DNA from: Hymenobacter frigidus
GTDB lineage: Bacteria; Bacteroidota; Bacteroidia; Cytophagales; Hymenobacteraceae
Direction: 5' to 3'
Assembly: GCF_014640435.1 (NCBI RefSeq)
Contig: NZ_BMGY01000005.1
Span: 112,410 to 176,409, forward strand
DNA length: 64,000 nt
Shown here: piece after piece, positions 33,840 to 42,213 of the stretch
Layout of the letters: each line of letters starts with the position of its first letter
Position numbering within the stretch: position 1 is the first letter of the stretch
Program-made: the position numbers and the translations under genes
The notes under the pieces: generated by a model
Told to the model about the DNA's origin: nothing
What the model saw: the letters and a program-made list of their open reading frames with translations, nothing else
Databases searched by the model: none

Positions 33840-33963
33840 GAACGTCATGCCGAGCATGTGGCGCATCAAGCTAGGGACCGAGGCACCTCGCGTGCGGGAG
33901 CAACTCAATCGATTGGATTACTGCAGCACGCGAGATGCCTCGGCTGCGCTCGGCATGACGTTC
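33840..33963. repeat. intergenic palindrome, family A, with an insertion in one arm
   Basis: The right arm (33926-33963) GCACGCGAGATGCCTCGGCT... pairs with the left arm starting GAACGTCATGCCGAGC, but the left arm carries about 20 extra bases (ATGTGGCGCATCAAGCTAGG) not seen in the right. A second partial start TATGACGTTCTGTTGAGCG follows. Confidence 0.8.
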
Positions 33964-33996
33964 TAGGTATGACGTTCTGTTGAGCGTGACGGCATT

Positions 33997-34743
33997 CTAA
34001 ACCACCAAATAAGAAATCAGCGGGTTGAGCGGGCTGCGGCGCAGGGCGTAATTGGCCACGCCAAATACCTCGTCGAAGGCCAGGGTTTCGCCCGGAAATT
34101 CGGGGCAATTCAACTCATCGAAGGCCACGACGGCACCCTTGGTCAGGCGGGGCCGGATGGCTTCGAGGCAGGCCTTGGTGGGGGCGTAGATATCGAAATC
34201 GAAGTAAGCGAAGGCGATGACGGTTTCGGGGTGGTCGCGCAGGTAGCGGGGCACGGTTTCGGAGGCGTCGCCGGCCACCAGCTCAAACTTGCGCTTGTGC
34301 GGAATGGGGCTGTCGGCCTCGTGCAGGGCCAGGATTTGGGCGAGGTATTCCTGATAGTTCTCCGTCACGCCGTAGTCGCCTTCCTTCACCAGCTGGCCGT
34401 CCTTGGCATCCACCGACGGGAAGCCGCTGAAGGTGTCGAACCCAATGATTTTGCGGTTGTAGTTGAACGGCTCGTAGATGCCGCGCAACGCGTGCATCAG
34501 TGCTAGGTTCTGGCCCCAGCGCACGCCAAACTCCATGGCCACGCCGTGCACGGGGATGATTTGCTGGTAGAGCTCGGTGAAGAACAGCAGGCGCGAAAAC
34601 GTCTGCCGGTTGAGGTACAGGCCCAGATTGTTGAGCAGCTCGGTGTTCGGTATGGGCGACTCGCGCAGGGTTTGGGCGAAGCCTTCGCGGCGCGTTTGCT
34701 CGGGAGCGGAGGCCCCGCTGAGCACGGAAATAGGGGAGGACAT
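33997..34743 (-). CDS. TylF/MycF-like SAM-dependent methyltransferase
   Basis: The 248-residue protein resembles macrocin O-methyltransferase TylF-type enzymes: GVAMEFGVRWGQNLALMHAL (motif I region, about 67-86), IIGFDTFSGFPSVDAKDG, VIAFAYFDFDIYAPTK and GAVVAFDELNCPEFPGE, with the acidic metal-binding residues of this family. In this cluster it is the third methyltransferase and could methylate a sugar hydroxyl. It is bounded by palindromes on both sides, at 33840-33963 and 34744-34825. Confidence 0.78.
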   Translation of the reverse strand: MSSPISVLSGASAPEQTRREGFAQTLRESPIPNTELLNNLGLYLNRQTFSRLLFFTELYQQIIPVHGVAMEFGVRWGQNLALMHALRGIYEPFNYNRKIIGFDTFSGFPSVDAKDGQLVKEGDYGVTENYQEYLAQILALHEADSPIPHKRKFELVAGDASETVPRYLRDHPETVIAFAYFDFDIYAPTKACLEAIRPRLTKGAVVAFDELNCPEFPGETLAFDEVFGVANYALRRSPLNPLISYLVV

Positions 34744-34825
34744 AATTAGGGATTAACGGTCAGTGATTAATGGGTAGTGTCAGTGGAAGAATTAATCGTT
34801 AATCACTGACCGTTAATCACTAATT
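34744..34825. repeat. intergenic palindrome, family D (GATTAACGGTCAGTGATTAA)
   Basis: Arms 34744-34770 and 34799-34825 (27 bp, one mismatch) around a 28-base loop. The right arm overlaps the 3' end of the upstream methyltransferase gene, so the last codons (LVINGQ and stop) are repeat-derived. Confidence 0.9.
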
Positions 34826-35825
34826 GGGCGGGCTGCAAAAATGCAACAATACTGCGGCCCAGCCCCACGCCGGCCAGGGCTTCGTAGTAGGCTGCCACGG
34901 CGGGGAGCGGCGCGGTGCGCAGCAGCAGGTTGTCCTGCTGCAGGCGGGCCTGGTGCGCGCCTTTGCCCAGGGTGCGGTCCATGACGTAGTTGGCAGCGGG
35001 GTTTAATAGGTTGAGGTCAATGGGTTGGTCGCCAATGACTTTTGCGATGTGCCAGCCGGTAGCCTTGGCTATATTGCGCAGGCCGGCAGAATTGAAATAG
35101 GAGAGGTGGTCGGGCAGCACCACCCAAAAAGGCCGGTCAATCTGGCCGCTGTCGAGCAAGTGCTGTTGAAGGACCGAAAAATCGTTGGGCACGTCCACGA
35201 CCAGCACGCCGCCGGGGTTCACCAGCGCCCGGCAGAGGCGCAGTAGCTCGGCTGGTTCCAGTACGTGTTCCAGCACGTTATCCAGCCACAGCACGTCGAA
35301 CTGCTGGCCGGCCGCTACCAGCGTTTGCAGCTCTTCGTAGAGGTCGCCGGTGCGCAGCCGGTCCCGCAGCGCGGGGTGAAATTTTTCCAGGCTGAAGCTG
35401 CTGAAATCGAGTCCCAGCACCTCCCAGCCCTGCCGCTGGAAATAGTCCAGCGCCCAGCCCTCGCCGCAGCCGATATCCAGGAAGGAGCCGGGGTTTGCAG
35501 CAACGCCAGCTGCTTGTTTCCCAACGGCATCAGCAGTGGCCGAGGGCTTTTCCAATTCGGCTCCTTTCGGTGCAGGCATAGGGACGTGCTGATTCCGGGC
35601 ACCAACCCGGTTGGGCTTGCGCAGTTCCTCCAGCACCCAGTGGCGCAGCCGCAGCTTGCCTTCGATGTGCTCCAGCTCCTCGGGCGGATAAGCCGCCTGG
35701 TAGGTGGTCAGGTTCTCCTGGTAATACCGCTGGGCGTAGTAGTCGCGCAGCTCCGCAGGCGTGGGCTTTTGCTTTATTTCGTAGAAGCCGAACTCGTTCA
35801 GGCGCAGAGTGTCGGGCAGAATCAT
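34803..35825 (-). CDS. class I SAM-dependent methyltransferase (glycan cluster)
   Basis: The 340-residue protein has an N-terminal region (LRDYYAQRYYQENLTTYQ), a proline/alanine-rich insertion around residues 75-100, then SAM motif FLDIGCGEGWALDYFQ (about 113-128), LGLDFSSFSLEK, FDVLWLDNVLEHV and LVNPGGVLVVDVPND. The methyl acceptor is unknown. Its ATG overlaps the stop of the spsF-like gene by four bases (ATGA), so the two are coupled. The last residues LVINGQ come from the palindrome at 34744-34825, implying the repeat replaced the original C terminus. The upstream open frame to 36008 overlaps spsF and is rejected. Confidence 0.82.
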   Translation of the reverse strand: MILPDTLRLNEFGFYEIKQKPTPAELRDYYAQRYYQENLTTYQAAYPPEELEHIEGKLRLRHWVLEELRKPNRVGARNQHVPMPAPKGAELEKPSATADAVGKQAAGVAANPGSFLDIGCGEGWALDYFQRQGWEVLGLDFSSFSLEKFHPALRDRLRTGDLYEELQTLVAAGQQFDVLWLDNVLEHVLEPAELLRLCRALVNPGGVLVVDVPNDFSVLQQHLLDSGQIDRPFWVVLPDHLSYFNSAGLRNIAKATGWHIAKVIGDQPIDLNLLNPAANYVMDRTLGKGAHQARLQQDNLLLRTAPLPAVAAYYEALAGVGLGRSIVAFLQPAQLVINGQ

Positions 35826-36556
35826 GTAGTTTTTTGCTCGATGTGCGCGTTCAGGGCCATGATTTCGGGGTGCGCTTCGAGCAAGGCCAGCAGGTTGGGC
35901 ACATCGAGCAGGTCGGCGTGGTAATCCGCAATGAGCGTGCGCAATACCGCGTAGTCTTCCGCCGTATCGAGCGTGATGCGGAAGCGGCTGAAGTCGCCGC
36001 CGGGCCATACCTCATCGCGAAAAACCACGCGGCCGGCCGTGGCGGGATTGGTCTTGATGTACGGGGTGACGTGCTCCCGCTCGTAGGGCAGCGTGGCAAT
36101 GGTGTGCGCCTCGGCCAGTAGTTGCATCGAGAAAATCTCGAAATCCAGCCCGCGCGGAAAACTGCGAACGATGGAATTGGACCGGTACGCCAGCGGGTTG
36201 TTTTCTGCGATGTAGCGGCCCACGGCGGCCCCAATCAGCGGGCCGTCCACCAGTGGGCAGTCGGAGGTGACGCGCACTATCACGTCGAGGCCGAACTCCT
36301 GGGCCGTGCCGTAGTAGCGGGCTAGCACGTCGGTTTCACTGCCGCGGTGGTAGGGAATTTGGTTGGTTTCGGCGTAGGTAGCCAGCACGTCGTCGGCTGG
36401 CTCGGTAGTGGTAGCCAGGAAGATGGGCAGGCCGCTTTGGCGCAGGCGGGCTATGTGGTAGTCGAGCAGCGGGCGGCCAGCGGCGGGCAGCAGCACCTTG
36501 CTTGGCAGCCGGGTGCTGCCCATCCGCACCTGCGAAATAATGCCGGCGCGCTTCAT
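35822..36556 (-). CDS. SpsF-like cytidylyltransferase
   Basis: The 244-residue protein has the nucleotidyltransferase marks of the SpsF family: IISQVRMGSTRLPSKVLLP (about 5-23), RLRQSGLPIFLATTT, GSETDVLARYYG, VIVRVTSDCPLVDG and RFRITLDTAEDYAV. The genuine PseF of Campylobacter differs (IPARGGSKRIPRKNI), so this is an SpsF-type enzyme that probably activates the nonulosonate as CMP-sugar in place of PseF. Its ATG shares a base with the methylase stop (TGATG). An MM start at 36559 uses TTG and is less likely. Confidence 0.8.
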   Translation of the reverse strand: MKRAGIISQVRMGSTRLPSKVLLPAAGRPLLDYHIARLRQSGLPIFLATTTEPADDVLATYAETNQIPYHRGSETDVLARYYGTAQEFGLDVIVRVTSDCPLVDGPLIGAAVGRYIAENNPLAYRSNSIVRSFPRGLDFEIFSMQLLAEAHTIATLPYEREHVTPYIKTNPATAGRVVFRDEVWPGGDFSRFRITLDTAEDYAVLRTLIADYHADLLDVPNLLALLEAHPEIMALNAHIEQKTT

Positions 36557-37209
36557 CAACGGGTAGTTTTTTCGAGCAGGTACACTACGTCCTGGTTGCC
36601 GCGCTCGGCGTCGTTGATATAGGGGTAGAGGTTTTGTTTCACGAGGCGCAGCTCCGGGAAATTATTCAGAAAAACCTGGGCAAAGTCGGTTTTCCAAAGG
36701 AAGCCGTCGTTGCCACGGTACTTTATGGGCGTGGTTTCGGGCGCGTAATATTCGTAGCCCATGATGTAGCGGCCTGAGCAGCGCACCATTTCGCCCATGA
36801 TACGCGGCAGGTCGTTGGGGGCGATGTGAATCAGCACGCCGTTGGTGCACGTCACGTCGAAGTAGTTGTCCTTGAAGGGTAAATCGAAGCCGCTGCCTTG
36901 CAGGATGTTTACGCCGCGCACGAACTCGCGGGCTTTTTCCACCGCGTAGCCTTGCAGCTCCACGCCATACAGGTTGGTGAAGCCGGCGGCTTGCAGGCCC
37001 ACCAGCTGCATGCCGGTGTTGCAGCCCACTTCCAGAATGCGGGCCTCCCGGGGCAGGTCGCCGAGAAATTCGGCGTTCATTTCCAGCTTGGTGTGGCCGT
37101 AGAGGTCGCGGTAAAACGCATTCCACTCCTCGAGCGGGCGCGAGTTGCGGTCGGTGTATTCGCGGCCAAAGTCGCCGGACCAGAAGTCCTCTTGTTGGGT
37201 ATGCTGCAA
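36556..37209 (-). CDS. pseudaminic-acid-biosynthesis-associated methylase
   Basis: The 217-residue protein fits the Pse-associated methylase family (TIGR03587 type): start QEDFWSGDFGREYTDRN, LEVGCNTGMQLVGLQAAG (SAM motif, about 58-75), YGVELQGYAVEKARE, FDVTCTNGVLIHIAPNDLP and the closing YPYINDAERGNQDVVYLLEK. Members sit in pseudaminic and related sugar clusters and are thought to methylate an intermediate or the final sugar. There is no upstream ATG; TTG at 37209 fits the conserved N terminus. A palindrome separates it from pseC. Confidence 0.85.
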   Translation of the reverse strand: MQHTQQEDFWSGDFGREYTDRNSRPLEEWNAFYRDLYGHTKLEMNAEFLGDLPREARILEVGCNTGMQLVGLQAAGFTNLYGVELQGYAVEKAREFVRGVNILQGSGFDLPFKDNYFDVTCTNGVLIHIAPNDLPRIMGEMVRCSGRYIMGYEYYAPETTPIKYRGNDGFLWKTDFAQVFLNNFPELRLVKQNLYPYINDAERGNQDVVYLLEKTTR

Positions 37210-37243
37210 GGGAAGGGAGCTATTTGGAATAGAGAAATCAGAA

Positions 37244-37339
37244 CGTCATGCTGAGCGCAGCCGAAGCATCTCTACCGCTTCGCTGCAAGCAATAAATTAC
37301 TTGCGCGGTAGAGATGCTTCGGCTGCGCTCAGCATGACG
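37244..37339. repeat. intergenic palindrome, family A, perfect 35-bp arms
   Basis: Arms 37244-37278 and 37305-37339 are perfect inverse complements; outer end CGTCATGCTGAGCGCAGCC, inner end GAAGCATCTCTACCGC; loop 26 bases. It lies within the cluster between pseC and the methylase. Confidence 0.95.
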
Positions 37340-37347
37340 GGCTGTCA

Positions 37348-38538
37348 TTAATGCTTATTGCTGTCTAAAAACTCGACGATGCACGCCACCACGTACTCCT
37401 GTTCCTCGTCGGTGAGGGTTGGAAATAGCGGGATGCTGAGGCAGCGGGTGTAGTATTCCTCCGCCAGCGGGAAGTCACCGGCTTTCCAGCCCAAGCCTTC
37501 ATAATAGGGCATGCGGTGCACCGGGATGTAGTGCACCTGCGCGAAAATCTGCTTAGTTTTCAGGAAGTCGTACAGCTCTTTGCGGTTGGCTACTTCAATC
37601 ACATAGAGGTGGTAGGCGTGGCCGGGGCGGCCGGGGGCCAGCACCGTTACGCCGGGTAGTTGGGCAAACGCGGCGTCATACTGGGCGGCCAGCTGGCGCC
37701 GCCGGGCCAGGCCCGCGTTGGCGCGGGCAAGCTGGCTCAGGCCGAGGGCGCAGTTGAGGTCGGGCAGGCGGTAGTTGTAGCCGAGCTCCTGCATTTCCAT
37801 GTACCAGCCGCCGTCGGGCTCGCGCACCAAGTCGGCCGGGTCGCGGGTGATGCCGTGGGTGCGCAGGCGCAGCAGGTGATGGTACAGCTGCTCGTTGTTG
37901 GTGGTAATCATACCGCCCTCGCCGGTGGCAATGTGTTTCACCGGGTGGAAGCTGAAGATGGCCAGGTCGGCAAAGCGGCCGTTGCCGCAGCGCTGCTCCT
38001 GGCCCTCGGAGTCCAGGAAATAGCCGCCCGGCGAGTGGCACGAATCTTCGATAATCCAAAGGCCAAACTCGTCGGCCAGTTGTCGGGCTGCTTCCAAATT
38101 CACGGCTAAGCCGGCGAAATCGACCGGAATGAGGCCGGTGAAATGACCTTTGGGGTGGCCGGCCAGCAAGGCCCGCACTTTCACTAGGTCAATCAGGCCC
38201 GTGGCCGGGTCGATATCGGCGAAATGCACCTCGCCGCCGCAGTAGCGCACGCAGTTGGCCGAGGCCGCGAAGGTGAGCGGCGAGGTGATGACGCGCTGGC
38301 CGGGCTGCACGTTCAGGGCCAGGGCGCACAGGTGCAGGGCCGCCGTGCCATTGCTCACGGCCACGGCGTATTGGGCGCCCACGTAAGCGGCAAACTGCTT
38401 TTCGAACTCGGCCACGGTGGGGCCTTGGGTCAGGTAATCAGCGTGCAGGCTGGCTGTCACGGCCGCCACGTCGGCGTCGGTGATGTGCTGGCGGCCGTAG
38501 GGCAGCGGGCGGGTGGGGCTGAAGGTGGTATTAGGCAT
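37348..38538 (-). CDS. pseC: UDP-4-amino-4,6-dideoxy-N-acetyl-beta-L-altrosamine transaminase
   Basis: The 396-residue PLP aminotransferase of the DegT/DnrJ/EryC1 family performs the PseB product's 4-amination. Marks: PYGRQHITDADVAAV, FEKQFAAYVGAQYAVAVSNG (about 46-65), VITSPLTFAASANCVRYCGG, LWIIEDSCHSPGG with the PLP-Asp, and the PLP lysine in FSFHPVKHIATGEGGM. The C-terminal QIFAQVHYIPVHRMPYY also fits PseC. It begins 17 bases after pseB, so the two form an operon. The altrose stereochemistry assignment relies on pairing with pseB. Confidence 0.93.
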   Translation of the reverse strand: MPNTTFSPTRPLPYGRQHITDADVAAVTASLHADYLTQGPTVAEFEKQFAAYVGAQYAVAVSNGTAALHLCALALNVQPGQRVITSPLTFAASANCVRYCGGEVHFADIDPATGLIDLVKVRALLAGHPKGHFTGLIPVDFAGLAVNLEAARQLADEFGLWIIEDSCHSPGGYFLDSEGQEQRCGNGRFADLAIFSFHPVKHIATGEGGMITTNNEQLYHHLLRLRTHGITRDPADLVREPDGGWYMEMQELGYNYRLPDLNCALGLSQLARANAGLARRRQLAAQYDAAFAQLPGVTVLAPGRPGHAYHLYVIEVANRKELYDFLKTKQIFAQVHYIPVHRMPYYEGLGWKAGDFPLAEEYYTRCLSIPLFPTLTDEEQEYVVACIVEFLDSNKH

Positions 38539-38555
38539 CGGACCGGTAATGTAGT

Positions 38556-39696
<1,141 letters not shown>

Positions 39697-39734
39697 CCCG
39701 ACCTTTGGCCGCCGGGGGCCGCCCCACGTTGCGA

Positions 39735-41207
39735 ATGCTATTCAATTCTCTTCATTTCCTCGTCTTTTTTCCGCTGGTCGTCGGGCTGTATTATGGCTTG
39801 CCGCCGCGCTGGCGCGGGCCGTTGCTGCTGCTGGTCAGCTATTATTTCTACATGAGCTGGCGGGCCGTGCACGCCCTGCTGCTGCTGGCTACTACGGTGC
39901 TCGACTACTACAGCGGCTACCGCATGGGCCAGCTACCCACCAAGCAGGCACGGCGGCCCTGGCTCTACCTCAGCCTGGCCAGCAACCTGGGTACGCTGTT
40001 CGTTTTCAAGTACTTCAATTTCTTTCGCGACGCGGCCGTGCAGCTGGGCAGCGCCTTGCATTTGCCCGTGGGAGCAGGGCCCGCGCTGGGTTTGCTGCTG
40101 CCGGTGGGCGTGTCGTTCTACACGTTTCAGTCGGTGGGCTACATTATTGATGTGTACCAGGGCCGGCTGGAAGCGGAACGGAATTTTGGTCGCTTTGCTT
40201 TGTTCGTGGCCTTCTTTCCGCAGCTGGTGGCGGGCCCTATTGAGCGGGGTGGGCACATGCTGCCGCAGTTTCGGCGGGTGCACCCGTTCGATTATGCGCG
40301 CATTGTGAGCGGGCTGCGGCTCATGGCCTGGGGCCTGTTCAAGAAAGTAGTGGTGGCCGACCGGCTGGCCCTGTTCGTCAACCCCATTTTCAACAACCCG
40401 CGTCAGCACCCCGAGGGTCCGCTGTTGATGCTGGCCGTGCTAGCCTTCACCTTTCAGATTTACGGCGACTTTTCGGGCTATACCGACATGGCCCGGGGTG
40501 CGGCCCGGGTGCTGGGCTTCGATTTTAACCTGAATTTCCGGCAGCCTTACCAGTCGGCCTCGGTGCCGGAGTTCTGGCGGCGCTGGCACATTTCGCTGTC
40601 GAGCTGGTTTCGGGATTACCTCTACATTCCGCTGGGTGGCAGCCGGGTAGGGCCGGCCCGGGCCTATGGCAACCTGCTGGCCGTATTTCTCATCAGTGGC
40701 CTCTGGCACGGGGCCAACTGGACTTTTCTGGTCTGGGGCGGCCTGCACGGAATCTATTTGGTGCTGAGTATTTGGGCTCGGCCCACGCGGGAGCGGCTGG
40801 CGCAGCTAACGGGCCTGGCGGCTCACCCAAGACTGCGGCGGGTCTTGGGTGTGCTCGTCACGTTCGGGTTGGTGGCGTATGCGTGGATATTCTTCCGAGC
40901 CAATACGCTGGGGGACGCCCTGTTCATCAGCCGGCACTTGTTCAGTGGCTGGCATAACCTGCACGGCCGGCAGCTGGCCACCCTGTTGCTCGACTTTTCG
41001 CAGCACTACCGCCCCGAGCTGGCCGTGGCCGCCCTCGGCGTGGGCCTAATGCTACTGGTCGAGTACGCGGGCAGCCGGCGCAGCCCGCAGGCGTGGCTGG
41101 CCGCGCAGCCGTTCGCCACGCGCTGGGTGGGCTACGTGGGCCTGGCGCTGCTGATTCTGTATCTGGGTATTTTCAATAGCACGTCGTTCATCTACTTTCA
41201 GTTTTGA
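39735..41207 (+). CDS. MBOAT-family O-acyltransferase (AlgI-like)
   Basis: The 490-residue membrane protein has about ten or more spans and the AlgI/DltB features: start LFNSLHFLVFFPLVVGLYY, VGVSFYTFQSVGYIIDVY, FPQLVAGPIERGG, FSGYTDMARGAARVLGFD, WRRWHISLSSWFRDYLYIPLGG, and the catalytic His in ISGLWHGANWTFLVWGGLHG. It transfers acyl (commonly acetyl) groups across the membrane for surface-polymer O-acylation. The next gene, an SGNH-like partner, starts after only two bases. The M at 39705 would add ten residues lacking the conserved start. Confidence 0.92.
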   Translation: MLFNSLHFLVFFPLVVGLYYGLPPRWRGPLLLLVSYYFYMSWRAVHALLLLATTVLDYYSGYRMGQLPTKQARRPWLYLSLASNLGTLFVFKYFNFFRDAAVQLGSALHLPVGAGPALGLLLPVGVSFYTFQSVGYIIDVYQGRLEAERNFGRFALFVAFFPQLVAGPIERGGHMLPQFRRVHPFDYARIVSGLRLMAWGLFKKVVVADRLALFVNPIFNNPRQHPEGPLLMLAVLAFTFQIYGDFSGYTDMARGAARVLGFDFNLNFRQPYQSASVPEFWRRWHISLSSWFRDYLYIPLGGSRVGPARAYGNLLAVFLISGLWHGANWTFLVWGGLHGIYLVLSIWARPTRERLAQLTGLAAHPRLRRVLGVLVTFGLVAYAWIFFRANTLGDALFISRHLFSGWHNLHGRQLATLLLDFSQHYRPELAVAALGVGLMLLVEYAGSRRSPQAWLAAQPFATRWVGYVGLALLILYLGIFNSTSFIYFQF

Positions 41208-41209
41208 AA

Positions 41210-42139
41210 ATGCCCGTGCGAGCTGCCGTATCCAAGTTGCTGTTGCGCCTGCTGTTGCTGGCGGTGGCGGGCCTGCTGGGAGCCACGCTGTTGGCCCCGG
41301 TGGTGCTGAAAGGCGGTGTGGATGCTTTCTACGGCCGTTTTACTACCCCGCCAGCCGGCTCGTTGGTGCTGGGTACGTCGCGGGCGGCGCAGGGCATTCG
41401 GCCGGCGGTGCTGACGGCGCGGCTGGGTGGGCAGCTTGAAGGACCGCTGCTGAATTACGCTTTCACCCTCACGCACTCGCCCTACGGCCCGGCGTACTTG
41501 CGCAGTATCCAGCGTAAGCTGCGGCCCGAAACGAAAAACGGCTTATTCATCGTGGCCGTCGACCCGTGGTCGTTGTCGCTCACCGGGCCAGAGGGCGCGT
41601 TTCCGGAGGATAATTCCTTCATCGGCCAGCTGCACCAGGTCAGCCAGAATCCCAACCTGGCCTACCTCACCCATTACCAGACCAAGCCGCTCTACCGCCT
41701 GCCCCTCGACTACGCCACCGCCACCGAGCGCCTGCATCCCGACGGCTGGCTGGAGGTCAATATCGGCACCGATAGTGCCCAGGTGCGCGCCCGCACCTCC
41801 CGCAAATTGCAGGATTACCGCCGGCTGGCTGCCAGCCAGCACCTGTCAGCGGGCCGCTTGCAGGCCTTGCGCCAAACCATAGCTTGGCTAAAACCCCACG
41901 GCCGGGTAGTATTGGTGCGGCTGCCGGTGGGCCCGTCGCTGCTGGCATTGGAGAAAATCTATCAGCCCGGATTCGACCAGCTCATGCGGCAAACGGCCGC
42001 CGCCCAAGCCGTGCCTTACCTGGATTACAGTACCCAGCCCTTTGCCACGACTGACGGCAACCACTTGCAGCGCGCCGCCAGCGCCGCCTTCAGTCAGCGG
42101 TTGGCGGCGGATTTGCAGGCTGTTTTACAACTCAAGTAA
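41210..42139 (+). CDS. SGNH-like acylation partner of the MBOAT protein
   Basis: The 309-residue protein has an N-terminal membrane helix (LLLRLLLLAVAGLLGATLLAP) and then a periplasmic SGNH-like domain: the nucleophile-type segment SLVLGTSRAAQGI (about 51-63), and the closing TDGNHLQRAAS with a DxxH pair (about 282-285). DltD/AlgJ-type proteins with this layout accept acyl groups from MBOAT partners. The MBOAT stop and this ATG are two bases apart, supporting a functional pair. A TTG two codons earlier is possible. The acceptor polymer is unknown, but the nonulosonate cluster is adjacent. Confidence 0.78.
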   Translation: MPVRAAVSKLLLRLLLLAVAGLLGATLLAPVVLKGGVDAFYGRFTTPPAGSLVLGTSRAAQGIRPAVLTARLGGQLEGPLLNYAFTLTHSPYGPAYLRSIQRKLRPETKNGLFIVAVDPWSLSLTGPEGAFPEDNSFIGQLHQVSQNPNLAYLTHYQTKPLYRLPLDYATATERLHPDGWLEVNIGTDSAQVRARTSRKLQDYRRLAASQHLSAGRLQALRQTIAWLKPHGRVVLVRLPVGPSLLALEKIYQPGFDQLMRQTAAAQAVPYLDYSTQPFATTDGNHLQRAASAAFSQRLAADLQAVLQLK

Positions 42140-42155
42140 TGACTCGAAATAACTG

Positions 42156-42197
42156 CACAAAAAAGGCTCCTCGCATCTGCGGGGAGCCTTTTTTGTG
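42156..42197. terminator. bidirectional rho-independent terminator
   Basis: Perfect 15-bp arms (42156-42170 and 42183-42197), CACAAAAAAGGCTCC with its complement, with a 12-base loop and T-tracts on both strands, between the convergent SGNH-like and FG-GAP genes. Confidence 0.88.
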
Positions 42198-42213
42198 GGG
42201 CAAATGAAAAGTT

